Source of the DNA: Nitrospirota bacterium
GTDB lineage: Bacteria > Nitrospirota > JACRHJ01
Direction of reading: 5' to 3'
Assembly: GCA_021789495.1 (NCBI GenBank)
Contig: JAJYJM010000019.1
Location: 1 to 36,268, forward strand
DNA: 36,268 nt
A model generated the notes under the pieces. That model worked only from the letters and a program-made list of their open reading frames with translations. It searched no databases and was not told the origin of the DNA. A program made the position numbers and the translations under genes. Shown here piece after piece: positions 16,091-25,419 of the stretch. Numbering within the stretch: position 1 is the stretch's first letter; each line of letters starts with the position of its first letter.

Positions 16091-19000
16091 TTATCCCAGG
16101 CTGAAGTCCACGCGTGAGCCTTTTTCTCCTTTTTTCTCCTTTGCCGCGATATGTTCCGGTCTTGTAACGAAGAGCCTTTCGGGGGCAACCTTCCCCGTAG
16201 TCATAAGATAATCCCGGACGGCCCCGGCGCGCTCTGCCGACAGCCGCCTTAAATCCTCCCGGTTGATGCTTATATGCTCCATCATCAGCTTTTCCATCTG
16301 AGGCGGCGGCAGGCTCTTGTCCAGCCCCAGGAAGTTCGTAGGCTTTTTGAACTTCTCCGCCTTGTAGGCCTTCTTCAGGTATTTATTATACTCGTCGGGC
16401 TTTATAACCACGTCGTCCAGGTTGGAAGGCCGCTCTTTTTTGCCCATGTCCTTGTATTTTGCCGCCTTAATTTTCCTCATGAATATGACCTGGCGAAGCC
16501 CGGCATTGTCCTGCGCCGTATCCACGCGCCCCGTTATCTCAAGCTTCAGCTTCGGCCTGTCGTGGAGCGCCTTTGCGATTATGTTCAGCTTCTTTATTCC
16601 ATCGGGGCCGAGGGCCGCTCTGCCGTAAGGGAAGTCGATATAGCCGAGATCCGCTCCGCCGCCGAACAGCTTGCCGATTAAGGCAAACGGCTCCGTCGCA
16701 AGCTTGATTATGGTATTTCTGATAGCGACCCATATCACCCCGCCCAGGCTGAACTTAGGGTCTTTAAGGTTTCCCGATATGGGGACGTCCAGGTCTATCA
16801 GGCCGTTTCTGTCCTTCAGGAGCGCTACGACGAGCCTCACCGGAAGCTTTGCGGCCTTGGGGTTCTCCGGCTTCTCCGAGAGGTCGAACTGGTCCAGCTT
16901 TATGTCGTTCCCCGCTTTGAGCGTGTCCTTTTCAATCAGGTAATGGAGGTTAAGCGAGAGTTGGCCGTTTATAATGTCATAGCCTATGAACTTCCGGGAA
17001 TACGGCGATGTCGGCGGGAGTTCCATGCCGCGAAGCCGCATTGCGATGTCCGCGTAAATTTTCTTTGGGAGCGGTTTTATCTTCCCGGAAATCTCCGCCG
17101 GCGAGACGCCGTTTATTCTGGTCTTTAAGTCCAGGGCAGCCGTATTGTTCGGGTTGGAAGAAAGCCCCGTGACGCTGCCTCCCGTATCGGAGAACTTCAT
17201 CCTGTAATGCGGTTTTATGTGGTCGTCCGAGAAACTTATCGTCCCGCCGCTCATCTTGAAGACCTTTACGGAGAACGGCCTCTCCTCCGGTTTTGAGGGG
17301 ATGTACGGGGTCTTTTTCCGGCCCGCCAATGGGGCAGCCGGGGGGCCTTTTTGCGCGATTACTACGCCCTGGAGATTCGTTTTTCCATCAGGAAGTATCG
17401 CTATGCGGGAGTAAAAACCGGCCAGGGAAATGGTGTCCATCTTCGAAATCCACGGGTTTACGCCGGATTGCAACCCCTTGAAAGACAATGATTTCCACGC
17501 TATGAGCCGGTGATTATCCGCCTTGTCCACGGCGTTGAAATCATCTACCGAGGCGTCGCCGGCGTAGCTTGCGGAAAAGCCGTTTTTCTTAGTGTAACTC
17601 ATTGAAATATTTCCGTTTCCCGAGATCGAGCCAGCGGTGATGTCCATATTCACCCTGCCATGCATATACGGCGTAACCGGTTGAATCGGCGCGTTTTTCA
17701 GGCGCATGGCGACTCTTGCGGAAAACGGCGCCGGGACTATGCTCCCGGACGCGTTTAACCGCCCCCGCCGCCCTACAACCAGCGCGATTTTGAACCGGGC
17801 TTTTGTCCCGCGCCTCGTGCCGATGTTGTTTGCGTAAAGCCTTATGCCGCTCCAGCTCATATTCACCGGCGGAGTTGTCGTCTCGTCCGTAAGGTTTATG
17901 CGGTAGCCGCCAAGAAGCAGGTTCTTAATCAGCGCCTGCCAGAGTTTCGCGGAACCGGCAGTCCTGCGGCGAGCCGGCGGCGCGGCCCTGGTTTTCTTGA
18001 AGAGTGTCGTAAGATTGAACGTCCCGTTTTTCCCGCGCAGGACGGTAATAACGGCGCCGCTCGATTCCACCTTATCCACAACAGCCGTTTTCTTCTCCAG
18101 ATCCGCCGAAAAACCGTTGACAGAAAACCTTTTGACTGTCGTGAAGGTCCCTTCGGGCCTGGCAAGCTTCAGGTCTTTTACAAGGAGTGAGCCGTCCGAA
18201 ACAGTCGTGCCGCCGCCGTATGAAAACCCGGCAGATACGTCCGCTGTCCCTTTCGCGGAGAAGTTCATCATCTGCGCGTAATACGGCGAGTACCGGGCTA
18301 TTTTTATCCCCGTGAGGGCGAGTTTGCCGTCCAACTTGACAGGCCTGGGGACGATATTCCCTTCCACGGCCAGCGACTCCCCCGTCTCCGTCTTTGCGGC
18401 GATTTTAAAGCTCGCCGGCTTTGGTGGCCCGCCGTAATCAAGCCCCGCGAGGCTAACGGAGGTGTCCTTTATAGCCGTCTTGAAATGCCCCGGAACAGAC
18501 ATGTCGGTAAAATTGACCCTGCCGCCGGAGAGCGAGAAATCCCGCAGTTCGACGCGTATCTTTTGGGGCTTCTTTACTTGCGGCTTCGGCGGCGTTTTCG
18601 CGCCCAGGCCAAGGAGTTTCATTACGTTATACTGCCCGTCCGCCTCCCGCACAATGTTCAGACCGGGCTGGTCGATTATAATGCTTGATATTTTATAGTC
18701 CCCTGCAAGGGGTTCCGCATCCTGTATAGTTGCCCCGGCATGAGAAAGTGTCGCAATATTCGACCCGTCCGGATTGTCCACCTTCAGCCCGTCGAGCGAG
18801 ATATTCCCCTGATATAAAAGGCGCGGGATTGTCCCGTCTCCGGGACTGACAAATGAAATCGCCCCGTCTGCGCTCAATGTCCCGGAGGTTATCCTGAGCT
18901 TGTATTGTTTCGGGAGATATTCCATATACTTGGGTATATTCAGGGCGTTAACCCTTATGTTGAACAGCGTTTCTTCTCCCTTTGCAAACGGCTTTGTCTC

Positions 19001-19624
19001 GCCCTTTAGGTCGACCGGCCTTCCGTCGAGTCTGGCGTAGAAGGCGGGATGCACGAATGTGCCTGTATCATATCTGAAATTTGAGATAAACGGCACCATG
19101 ATGGTTATTTCGTCCATGACATGCGAGGCTTTTTTGGGCCGGTCGTCGAAATCCACTCTGCCGCCGCTTATGATTATATTGTCGAGACAGAAATTAAGCG
19201 GTTTCCCTTTTTTCTTTTTAGAACCGCTGATCAGATCCGAAAAATTGTAGGTAAAGTCTTCGTTACGTACAATCCTCACATATGGGTCGTTCACCACAAG
19301 CTCTCTTAAAACCACGCCGCCTTTAAAGACGGATACTATCTGGAAATCCGCTGTTATCTTGCCAACGGATATGAATCTGCCGCCTTTTTGCCCGGCCACG
19401 GAGAGGCCGTAGACCGTAAGGGTAAGGTTGTAGGGGTTAAAGCTGATTTTTCGGATGGCTGTCGGTCTTTTAAGGGCCTTGGAGAGGTCTTTTTCCGCAA
19501 TAATGCGCACTACGGGCGGAACAACGAAAAAACCAAGCAGGGAATAAACCAGAAAAACGCCTGCAAGTATGAGCAGGATTTTCTGTATAGCGTTGACTTT
19601 CTCTTTCAGGCGCGGCTTCCACAT
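16091..19624 (-). CDS. DUF748 / AsmA-like giant envelope protein
   Basis: An 1177-residue protein. One N-terminal membrane anchor (about residues 14-37, ILLILAGVFLVYSLLGFFVV) is followed by a very long, beta-rich periplasmic region. It shows recurring AsmA-family phrases: ISFNPYNLTLTVYGLSV, LRDFSLSGGRVNFTDMS, MSGGTISFSDDHIKP and IDLDVPISGNLKDPKFSLGGVIW. The C-terminal 200 residues (LGPDGIKKLNIIAKALHDRPKLKLEITGRVD... and LSAERAGAVRDYLM) resemble a degenerate OmpA-like fold, as in DUF748 proteins. Known AsmA-type proteins span the periplasm and move lipids. A similar role is inference. It converges on the OmpA-family gene across a 125-base repeat-filled gap. Confidence 0.88.
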   Translation of the reverse strand: MWKPRLKEKVNAIQKILLILAGVFLVYSLLGFFVVPPVVRIIAEKDLSKALKRPTAIRKISFNPYNLTLTVYGLSVAGQKGGRFISVGKITADFQIVSVFKGGVVLRELVVNDPYVRIVRNEDFTYNFSDLISGSKKKKGKPLNFCLDNIIISGGRVDFDDRPKKASHVMDEITIMVPFISNFRYDTGTFVHPAFYARLDGRPVDLKGETKPFAKGEETLFNIRVNALNIPKYMEYLPKQYKLRITSGTLSADGAISFVSPGDGTIPRLLYQGNISLDGLKVDNPDGSNIATLSHAGATIQDAEPLAGDYKISSIIIDQPGLNIVREADGQYNVMKLLGLGAKTPPKPQVKKPQKIRVELRDFSLSGGRVNFTDMSVPGHFKTAIKDTSVSLAGLDYGGPPKPASFKIAAKTETGESLAVEGNIVPRPVKLDGKLALTGIKIARYSPYYAQMMNFSAKGTADVSAGFSYGGGTTVSDGSLLVKDLKLARPEGTFTTVKRFSVNGFSADLEKKTAVVDKVESSGAVITVLRGKNGTFNLTTLFKKTRAAPPARRRTAGSAKLWQALIKNLLLGGYRINLTDETTTPPVNMSWSGIRLYANNIGTRRGTKARFKIALVVGRRGRLNASGSIVPAPFSARVAMRLKNAPIQPVTPYMHGRVNMDITAGSISGNGNISMSYTKKNGFSASYAGDASVDDFNAVDKADNHRLIAWKSLSFKGLQSGVNPWISKMDTISLAGFYSRIAILPDGKTNLQGVVIAQKGPPAAPLAGRKKTPYIPSKPEERPFSVKVFKMSGGTISFSDDHIKPHYRMKFSDTGGSVTGLSSNPNNTAALDLKTRINGVSPAEISGKIKPLPKKIYADIAMRLRGMELPPTSPYSRKFIGYDIINGQLSLNLHYLIEKDTLKAGNDIKLDQFDLSEKPENPKAAKLPVRLVVALLKDRNGLIDLDVPISGNLKDPKFSLGGVIWVAIRNTIIKLATEPFALIGKLFGGGADLGYIDFPYGRAALGPDGIKKLNIIAKALHDRPKLKLEITGRVDTAQDNAGLRQVIFMRKIKAAKYKDMGKKERPSNLDDVVIKPDEYNKYLKKAYKAEKFKKPTNFLGLDKSLPPPQMEKLMMEHISINREDLRRLSAERAGAVRDYLMTTGKVAPERLFVTRPEHIAAKEKKGEKGSRVDFSLG

Positions 19625-19706
19625 GTATTAAGACCCCACAGGACATTGTTGCTTCGCGGATGATTGCTTGCAGACTTCCGACACAAAACTGTCGGCAATT
19701 AGTCAG

Positions 19707-19712
19707 ATTATA
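19707..19712 (-). promoter_or_regulatory. Consensus -10 box upstream of the DUF748 gene
   Basis: Minus strand TATAAT at 19712-19707 without a clear -35 hexamer. It would give a leader of about 75 bases containing a CCGACA/TGTCGG hairpin (around 19677-19694). Confidence 0.35.
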
Positions 19713-19781
19713 CCATCATTATGGGACAATTTGAGAAACCTGGGGGGAAATTTCCGTTTTTCCAGCCCGGAGGGAAGGCGG

Positions 19782-19889
19782 TCATACTTCTCGAACACCT
19801 TGTTCTGCTCTTCCGGGGCCGCTGTGAAGCCTCATAAACTCGCTTACTTCCTGGTTGTCGTCTACAATCAGCAGGTGAAGTTTTTTCAT
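19782..19889 (-). pseudogene. Truncated response-regulator receiver-domain remnant
   Basis: An ATG at 19889-19887 starts MKKLHLLIVDDNQEVSEFMR, which matches the N-terminus of CheY-like receiver domains (beta-1 followed by the paired acidic residues DD). After residue 24 the similarity ends and the frame stops at TGA (19784-19782), giving only 35 residues. A neighbouring frame continues with FEKYDRLPSGLEK and then runs out. No phosphoacceptor Asp or Lys follows. I read this as the decayed start of a response-regulator gene in the 370-base gap between DUF748 and csp. The rest of that gap holds the -10 box, a palindrome at 19914-19927 and the csp terminator. Confidence 0.6.
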
Positions 19890-19929
19890 CAGCGTTCGTC
19901 ATAACAGCTATGACTTGAAAATTCAAGCC

Positions 19930-19966
19930 ATAAAAAATAAAAGCCCCGGAAGGAAACTTCCGGGGC
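19930..19966 (-). terminator. Rho-independent terminator of the cold-shock gene
   Basis: A perfect 10-bp stem GCCCCGGAAG/CTTCCGGGGC (19943-19966), with a 4-base loop, is followed on the minus strand by TTTTATTTTTTAT. It lies about 30 bases after the csp stop. Confidence 0.9.
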
Positions 19967-19994
19967 CGGGTATTGTATTAAAAAGCTTCCGTTA

Positions 19995-20192
19995 TCAGCC
20001 GGCTGTAACGTTGCTGGCCTGCGGGCCCTTCGGCCCATCGGTAACGTCGAACTCCACCTCCTGGCCTTCCGTAAGCGTCTTGTAGCCTTCCATCTTTATC
20101 GCCGAAAAATGAACGAATACGTCTTTGCCGCTCTCCGGCTCGATAAAACCGTAACCCTTGCTCTCGTTGAACCACTTGACCTTTCCCCTCAT
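19995..20192 (-). CDS. Cold-shock protein (CspA family)
   Basis: A 65-residue single cold-shock domain that binds single-stranded RNA/DNA and acts as an RNA chaperone. It starts [23 protein letters not shown]1 is KGYGFIE (12-18) and RNP2 is VFVHFSAI (25-32). [27 protein letters not shown] is the standard C-terminal half. An AGGAGC ribosome site precedes the ATG. The gene has its own promoter, a long leader and a strong terminator, so it is monocistronic. Whether it is cold-inducible cannot be told from the protein. Confidence 0.96.
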   Translation of the reverse strand: MRGKVKWFNESKGYGFIEPESGKDVFVHFSAIKMEGYKTLTEGQEVEFDVTDGPKGPQASNVTAG

Positions 20193-20351
20193 AAAGCTCC
20201 TTCCGTCTCTTAAGACCTGGCCGGCATATTATAAATTTGCAAACCAGACTATTGGGGGGGACCCGCCCCCGTCAGATAAAAAACCGCGTTAACCTAATAC
20301 CGCGCGGCGACCTCGCGCTGAAATATAAATTATTTGGAATACTATTGTCAA
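20193..20351 (-). promoter_or_regulatory. csp promoter and long structured 5' leader
   Basis: Minus strand TTGACA (20351-20346), 17 bases, TTATAT (20328-20323), with a start near 20316, so a leader of about 120 bases. It contains a GC-rich run (GGGGGCGGGTCCCCCCC, about 20255-20272) able to form a hairpin, and a second TATAAT at 20233-20228. Long leaders are typical of cspA-type genes. Confidence 0.7.
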
Positions 20352-20360
20352 TAGAAATTT

Positions 20361-22340
20361 TTATAATTTATTAGCAACCAGGTTATCTACGACGGAGGGG
20401 TCGGCCAGCGTGGAGGTGTCTCCCAGGTTCTCAATCTCGTTCGCGGCAATTTTCCTTAAAATCCTGCGCATTATCTTGCCGCTCCGGGTCTTGGGAAGTC
20501 CCGGCGCGAACTGGAGCTTGTCCGGGGACGCGATAGGCCCGATTACCGTTCTGACGTGCCCGATGAGCGTCTTCTTTAGATTATCGGAGGCGGCGTAGCC
20601 GTCTTTGAGGGTAACGTATACATAGATGCCTTCGCCCTTGATGTCGTGCGGGTAGCCGACTACCGCGGCCTCGGCTACGGCCTCGTGCGATACGAGCGCG
20701 CTCTCCACTTCAGCCGTGCCGAGCCTGTGGCCGGAGACGTTAATGACATCGTCTATGCGGCCCATCAGCCAGAAGTCCCCGTCCTCGTCCACCCTTGCCC
20801 CGTCGCCTGTGAAATACGCTCCGGGGAAGCGGCTGAAATAGACGTCCTTTATCCTTTTGCTCTCCGGGTCTCCCCATGTGCCGCGTATCATTCCGGGCCA
20901 CGGTTTTTCGATTATCAGGTAGCCGCCTTCGTTCGGACGGACGGGCCTGCCTTTTTCGTCCACAACCCTCGGCACAACGCCCGGAAACGGCCTCGTCGCG
21001 GAGCCGGGCTTAAGCGTCGTAGCGCCGGGGAGCGGAGCGATGAGAATGCCGCCGGTCTCGGTCTGCCACCACGTGTCCACTATCGGCAGCTTGCCGCCGC
21101 CGATGTTATTGTGATACCACATCCAGGCTTCAGGGTTTATCGGCTCGCCTACCGTGCCGAGGACTTTAAGGGAGGATAAGTCGTAAATGCCCGGCCATTT
21201 TTCGCCTTCCTTCATAAGGGCCCTTATCGCCGTGGGGGCGGTATAGAATATGTTGACGCCGAACTTCTCCACTATCTGCCAGAAGCGGCCGGGGTCGGGG
21301 TATGTCGGCACGCCCTCGAAGATAAGCGTCGTCGCGCCGTTACTGAGCGGGCCGTAGATGACGTAGCTGTGGCCCGTTACCCAGCCTATGTCCGCCGTGC
21401 AGAAATGTATGTCCTCTTCTTTGTAGTCGAAAATCCAACGGAAGGTGAGGTTAGTATAGAGAAGGTAGCCTCCGGTGGTATGGAGTACGCCTTTGGGCTT
21501 GCCCGTGGAGCCGGAGGTGTAAAGAATGAAGAGCGGGTCTTCGGCGTCCATCCACTCAGGCGGGCAATAGTTGGTAACTTCCCGGCGGCACATCTCCTCG
21601 TGCCACCATGTATCCCGGCCCGGCTCCATGTCTATGGCGCCCCTGTCCGAGCGGCTTACGACGATGACGCTTTTTATGGATGGGCATTCGTTAAGTGCTG
21701 CGTCCGCGGCGGCCTTCAGGGGGACGTGTCTGCCTCCCCTTATGCCTCCGTCCGCCGTTATAAGGAGCGTGGCTCCGCAGTCCTGTATCCTGTCCTTCAG
21801 CGCGGAAGATGAGAAGCCTCCGAAGACTATGCTGTGCACGGCGCCGATCCTTGTGCAGGCCAGCATGGATATTGCCAGCTCCGGTATCATCGGGAGGTAT
21901 ATGGAGACCCGGTCTCCCTTCTTTATGCCTTTTTCCTTCAGGACGTTTGCGAAGCGGTTGACTTCCCTGTAGAGCTGCTGGTAGGTATAGGTCTTGTAGG
22001 TTCCGTCGTCGGCCTCCCAGATAATCGCGGCCTTGTTTCTGTAGGAAGGGGTATGGATGTATCTGTCGAGGCAGTTATAGGAGACGTTCAGCTTGCCGCC
22101 CTTGAACCACTTTATGCAGGGCTTACCGAAGTCGTAATCCAAGACCTCGTCCCATTTTTTGAACCAGGCGAGGTTCGTCTGGGCCATCTCCGCCCAGAAG
22201 TCTTCCGGGTCCTCCACGGACCACTTGTAGAGCCTCTCGTATTCCTCCATGCTCTTGATGTGGGCGTTCTTGGAAAATTTTGCCCTGGGCGGGAAGACCC
22301 TCTGCTCGTCTAAGAATACCTCTATACCCTGTTCGGACAT
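20361..22340 (-). CDS. acs: Acetyl-CoA synthetase (AMP-forming)
   Basis: Acs activates acetate to acetyl-CoA through acetyl-AMP. The 659-residue length is typical. N-terminal acetyl-CoA-synthetase region: [42 protein letters not shown]-binding loop: [17 protein letters not shown]. Acetate-pocket segment: [19 protein letters not shown]. Adenylate motif: [38 protein letters not shown]. The C-terminal catalytic lysine is in [17 protein letters not shown], the residue acetylated by Pat-type enzymes in other bacteria. The start lies 3 bases after the topA stop and uses GGAGAA within topA, so it is translated from the topA transcript. Confidence 0.97.
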   Translation of the reverse strand: MSEQGIEVFLDEQRVFPPRAKFSKNAHIKSMEEYERLYKWSVEDPEDFWAEMAQTNLAWFKKWDEVLDYDFGKPCIKWFKGGKLNVSYNCLDRYIHTPSYRNKAAIIWEADDGTYKTYTYQQLYREVNRFANVLKEKGIKKGDRVSIYLPMIPELAISMLACTRIGAVHSIVFGGFSSSALKDRIQDCGATLLITADGGIRGGRHVPLKAAADAALNECPSIKSVIVVSRSDRGAIDMEPGRDTWWHEEMCRREVTNYCPPEWMDAEDPLFILYTSGSTGKPKGVLHTTGGYLLYTNLTFRWIFDYKEEDIHFCTADIGWVTGHSYVIYGPLSNGATTLIFEGVPTYPDPGRFWQIVEKFGVNIFYTAPTAIRALMKEGEKWPGIYDLSSLKVLGTVGEPINPEAWMWYHNNIGGGKLPIVDTWWQTETGGILIAPLPGATTLKPGSATRPFPGVVPRVVDEKGRPVRPNEGGYLIIEKPWPGMIRGTWGDPESKRIKDVYFSRFPGAYFTGDGARVDEDGDFWLMGRIDDVINVSGHRLGTAEVESALVSHEAVAEAAVVGYPHDIKGEGIYVYVTLKDGYAASDNLKKTLIGHVRTVIGPIASPDKLQFAPGLPKTRSGKIMRRILRKIAANEIENLGDTSTLADPSVVDNLVANKL

Positions 22341-22343
22341 CTG

Positions 22344-24656
22344 TTATTCTCCCCCCGCTCCCTCTGCCTTCCCTGATGCGGCATTTTCCCCGGCGGAAGC
22401 TTCCTTGTGCCCGCAGTCCTTGTTCGGACAGGCTATGTACGGGCCGTCCTTCCTGCTGTATTTTTCAACAAGGTACGGGCTTTTGCAATCCGGGCATTCC
22501 TTCGGAACCGGCCTGTCCCAGGAGGCGAAATCGCACTTCGGATAATTGGCGCACCCATAAAAAGGTTTGCCTGCCTTTGTCCTGCGCTCGGAGAGCTCTC
22601 CCCCGCACTTCGGGCACATGACGCCCAGCGGTATGGGCCTGGTGGTCTTGCATTTCGGGTATGCGCTGCACGCCATGAACTTCCCGAACCGTCCGGACTT
22701 TATTACCATCGGGCTTCCGCATTTCGGGCATTTTTCGTCCGTCGCCTCAGGCTGCGCCGCCTGGGCAGAATTGCTTTTGCCTTCGCCGGGAAGCTCCCTG
22801 GTGTTCTTGCATTCCGGGTAGCCGGGGCAGGCCAGGAACCGTCCGTTTCTGCCCCATTTTATCACCATCTTCCTGCCGCACTTCTCACACTCGATGTCCG
22901 TGGGGGTTTCCTCGCGCTTGACGTTCCTCATGCCCTTCTGGGCGTTTATCAGGTCTTTTTCAAACGGGGTGTAGAATTCCCTTACTGTGTCCACCCACTG
23001 CACCCGCCCTTCCTCTATCTCGTCGAGCTCGTCTTCCATCTTCGCCGTGAAGGTTACGTTGAACAGATCGGGGAAGCTCTCCACCAGCAGGTCGTTTACG
23101 ATAAATCCAAGCTCCGTAGGGGAGAACGCATTCGTTTTTTTCTCGACGTATTCGCGGTCTACAATCGTAGACATTATTGCGGCATAGGTGCTCGGGCGGC
23201 CTATTCCTTTTTCCTCAAGCTCCTTTACAAGGCTCGCCTCCGTATACTTTGGCGGGGGCTGTGTAAAATGCTGGCGGGGGGTCAATTCATTAAGCTTGAG
23301 GAGGTCCCCGGTTCGTAGCGGGGGCAGGCTGACAGAGATTTCTGGTTCCGCGCCATCTTCGGTTTCCTTGTCGGACTTTTCCTCGTCTTTGCCTTCCATG
23401 TAGAGCGCCCTGAAGCCGGGGAACTTCACGACCGAGCCTGTGGCCTTGAAGCCGTATCTGCCCGCCTGGATGTCCACGCCGGTCATGTCGAGGACTGCCG
23501 GGTTCATCTGGCTGGCCAGGAAGCGGTTCCATATCAGGCGGTAAAGCGCGAACTGGTCTTTGTCAAGATAGCCCTTCAGGGATTCCGGCTCCCGCTCTGC
23601 GGAAGTGGGCCTGATTGCCTCGTGGGCCTCCTGCGCCTTCTTCTGGGACGCATAGACGGGCGGCTTCTCCGGGAGATAATCCTTCCCGTATTTATCGGCT
23701 ATCAAGGCCCTCGCCTCTTCAACGGCCTCCCTGGATACGCGGGTGGAGTCCGTCCTCATGTAGGTTATGAGGCCGACGGCGCCTTCCGGGCCTATTTCCA
23801 GGCCCTCGTATAGCTGCTGGGCGACGAGCATCGTCTTCTTGGCCGAGAATCTTAGCTTCCTTGCTGCCTCCTGCTGGAGTTTGCTTGTCGTAAAGGGCGG
23901 AACGGGATACTGCTTCTTTTCCTTTTTGTCCACCTTCGAGACGATGAAGGCCTGGTCTTTAAGGTAGGCGGTTATTTCTTCGGCCTGGGCGGAGGCGAGT
24001 ATCTCGAATTTTTTCCCGTCGGATTTTATTATCTTTGCCGTGAAAGGCGGCGGGCTGTCAGCAGAAAGGGCCGCTGTAATGCTCCAGTATTCCTTCGGGG
24101 TAAAGGCCTGTATCTCTCTTTCGCGCTCCACAACAAGCCTGAGCGCCACGGACTGCACCCTCCCGGCGGAGGCGCCCCACTTTACCTTTTTGCCGAGGAG
24201 CGGGCTTACCTGGTATCCGACAAGCCTGTCCAGCACGCGCCTTGCCTGCTGGGCGTCCACCTTGTTCATGTCTATCTTGCCGGGGCTTTTCATTGCCTCG
24301 GTAACGCCCCGCTTCGTAATCTCGTTAAAGAGAACCCGGAATATCTTCTCGCCCGGCGCCTTTATCTCTTCCGCGACATGCCATGCGATGGCTTCTCCCT
24401 CGCGGTCCGGGTCAGGCGCGAGATATATCTTTTCCGCAGACTTGGCGAGCCTCTTGAGCTCCGTAATCACCTTGGCCTTGTCCTTTATTACCTCGTACTC
24501 CGGCATGAAGCCGTTTTCTATGTCTACCGCGAGTCTTTTCCTGGGCAGGTCCCGCACATGGCCGAGAGACGCCTTAACGACATACTTGTCGCCCAGGTAC
24601 TTGTTAATCGTCTTCGCCTTCGCGGGCGATTCGACTACAATCAAATCCTTTGCCAT
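22344..24656 (-). CDS. topA: DNA topoisomerase I (type IA) with C-terminal zinc ribbons
   Basis: TopA relaxes negative supercoils through a 5'-phosphotyrosine. The 770-residue product has the Toprim domain (LIVVESPAKAKTI near residue 5; DxDxE as D82-D84-E86 in APDPDREGE). The active-site tyrosine is Tyr299 in ITYMRTDSTRVS. From about residue 590 there are four zinc-ribbon units: CEKCGRKM...CPGYPEC, CPKCGSPM...CSAYPKC, CPKCGGEL...CANYPKC and CPDCKSPY...CPNKDC. The tail is acidic/Gly-rich. It lies downstream of smg and dprA, a conserved neighbourhood, and directly upstream of acs. Confidence 0.98.
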   Translation of the reverse strand: MAKDLIVVESPAKAKTINKYLGDKYVVKASLGHVRDLPRKRLAVDIENGFMPEYEVIKDKAKVITELKRLAKSAEKIYLAPDPDREGEAIAWHVAEEIKAPGEKIFRVLFNEITKRGVTEAMKSPGKIDMNKVDAQQARRVLDRLVGYQVSPLLGKKVKWGASAGRVQSVALRLVVEREREIQAFTPKEYWSITAALSADSPPPFTAKIIKSDGKKFEILASAQAEEITAYLKDQAFIVSKVDKKEKKQYPVPPFTTSKLQQEAARKLRFSAKKTMLVAQQLYEGLEIGPEGAVGLITYMRTDSTRVSREAVEEARALIADKYGKDYLPEKPPVYASQKKAQEAHEAIRPTSAEREPESLKGYLDKDQFALYRLIWNRFLASQMNPAVLDMTGVDIQAGRYGFKATGSVVKFPGFRALYMEGKDEEKSDKETEDGAEPEISVSLPPLRTGDLLKLNELTPRQHFTQPPPKYTEASLVKELEEKGIGRPSTYAAIMSTIVDREYVEKKTNAFSPTELGFIVNDLLVESFPDLFNVTFTAKMEDELDEIEEGRVQWVDTVREFYTPFEKDLINAQKGMRNVKREETPTDIECEKCGRKMVIKWGRNGRFLACPGYPECKNTRELPGEGKSNSAQAAQPEATDEKCPKCGSPMVIKSGRFGKFMACSAYPKCKTTRPIPLGVMCPKCGGELSERRTKAGKPFYGCANYPKCDFASWDRPVPKECPDCKSPYLVEKYSRKDGPYIACPNKDCGHKEASAGENAASGKAEGAGGE

Positions 24657-24691
24657 CTATATTTTCCGGTTCCCTTTTGTTCTATCGGTCA

Positions 24692-24733
24692 GTTGCAATA
24701 CTCGACGGGCGCAATAAATTGCGCCCCTGCAAC
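24692..24733. repeat. Intergenic palindromic repeat upstream of topA
   Basis: GTTGCA and TGCAAC form the outer arms. A tight inner palindrome GGGCGCAAT/ATTGCGCCC lies at 24708-24727. Third member of the GGGCGC...GCGCCCC family (others 1669-1721 and 16009-16038). It lies between the possible topA promoter and the topA start, so it would fold in the topA leader. Confidence 0.7.
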
Positions 24734-24770
24734 ATTTAAAACAACAAAGGGCGTCGTCAGGCGCCCCGGT

Positions 24771-24799
24771 TATAAAAATCTTTATAAAAGCGCGGTCAA
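24771..24799 (-). promoter_or_regulatory. Possible promoter of topA-acs
   Basis: Minus strand TTGACC (24799-24794), 17 bases, TTTATA (24776-24771), in the smg-topA gap. A short GGGCG/CGCCC hairpin followed by TTTGTTGTTTT (about 24740-24766) overlaps the predicted start. It may be the smg terminator instead. Confidence 0.45.
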
Positions 24800-24830
24800 G
24801 ACCGTTTGCTGTCCCGCGTTTCCGCCACGG

Positions 24831-25304
24831 TCAGTTGAGCAGCCCCTTCAGGCTGCATTCCGTGTTTACGGAGGAGGAATCCGGCAGGAACCTGCCTTGG
24901 GAATACAGCACCAGCCCGAGGAGCGCTTTCATCTGTTCCACACCGAAATCCGAGAGTTTCAGGTCTATGATTTTGTCGATTATGGCCTCACGGAAGGAGT
25001 CGTCCACCACTCCGGAGCGGTTAAGGCGCATCAGGTAGTCATACGCCTGAGGAGACATTGCCTCCTTCTCCCATCGGGCCTGAACGCGCACCCCCCTGAA
25101 ACCCGGCCAGAACTCCACCCCCTCCAGCTCTTCCGCCATCGAGCCCAGGCTCTCGAACCAGGACAGGGCGTCGTCGATGTCCATGAGGTCGTATCCGTCG
25201 TCCAGGAGGCCTTCGATAATGCTTTTGTCTCTGGGGCCGACTGTGTCGTCCTCGGCCATCTGCCGGACGATTACCGCAACTATATCGAGAAAGTCTTCTT
25301 TCAT
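24831..25304 (-). CDS. smg: Smg family protein (DUF494)
   Basis: A 157-residue acidic cytoplasmic protein of the Smg/DUF494 family, function unsettled. The start MKEDFLDIVAVIVRQMAED, the GYDLMDIDDALSWFESL stretch near residues 37-53 and the C-terminal ALLGLVLYSQGRFLPDSSS match the family layout. The order dprA-smg-topA mirrors the smf-smg-topoisomerase-zinc-finger cluster of gammaproteobacteria, which supports the call. A GAGG ribosome site precedes the ATG. It lies 115 bases after the dprA stop; that gap holds no visible gene. Confidence 0.88.
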   Translation of the reverse strand: MKEDFLDIVAVIVRQMAEDDTVGPRDKSIIEGLLDDGYDLMDIDDALSWFESLGSMAEELEGVEFWPGFRGVRVQARWEKEAMSPQAYDYLMRLNRSGVVDDSFREAIIDKIIDLKLSDFGVEQMKALLGLVLYSQGRFLPDSSSVNTECSLKGLLN

Positions 25305-25419
25305 TGGCCTCGAAAAGAACCTGTTATAAGCTTAAAAACTCCGGGAGTTCTCTATGTGCTGCGGAAAATGACGCTTCAGTTTCTTCGATTCTACCACAGC
25401 CCCTCGCCCTCGTAAAGGG

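Noticed and set aside
19008-19026. GCCGGTCGACC inside the DUF748 gene (GRPVDLK)
   Set aside because: Right arm is missing and the sequence fits the surrounding beta-strand pattern without extra residues.
19708-19926. 72-residue minus ORF over the csp-DUF748 gap
   Set aside because: Low-complexity basic product without homology features; the receiver-domain remnant in another frame explains the region better.
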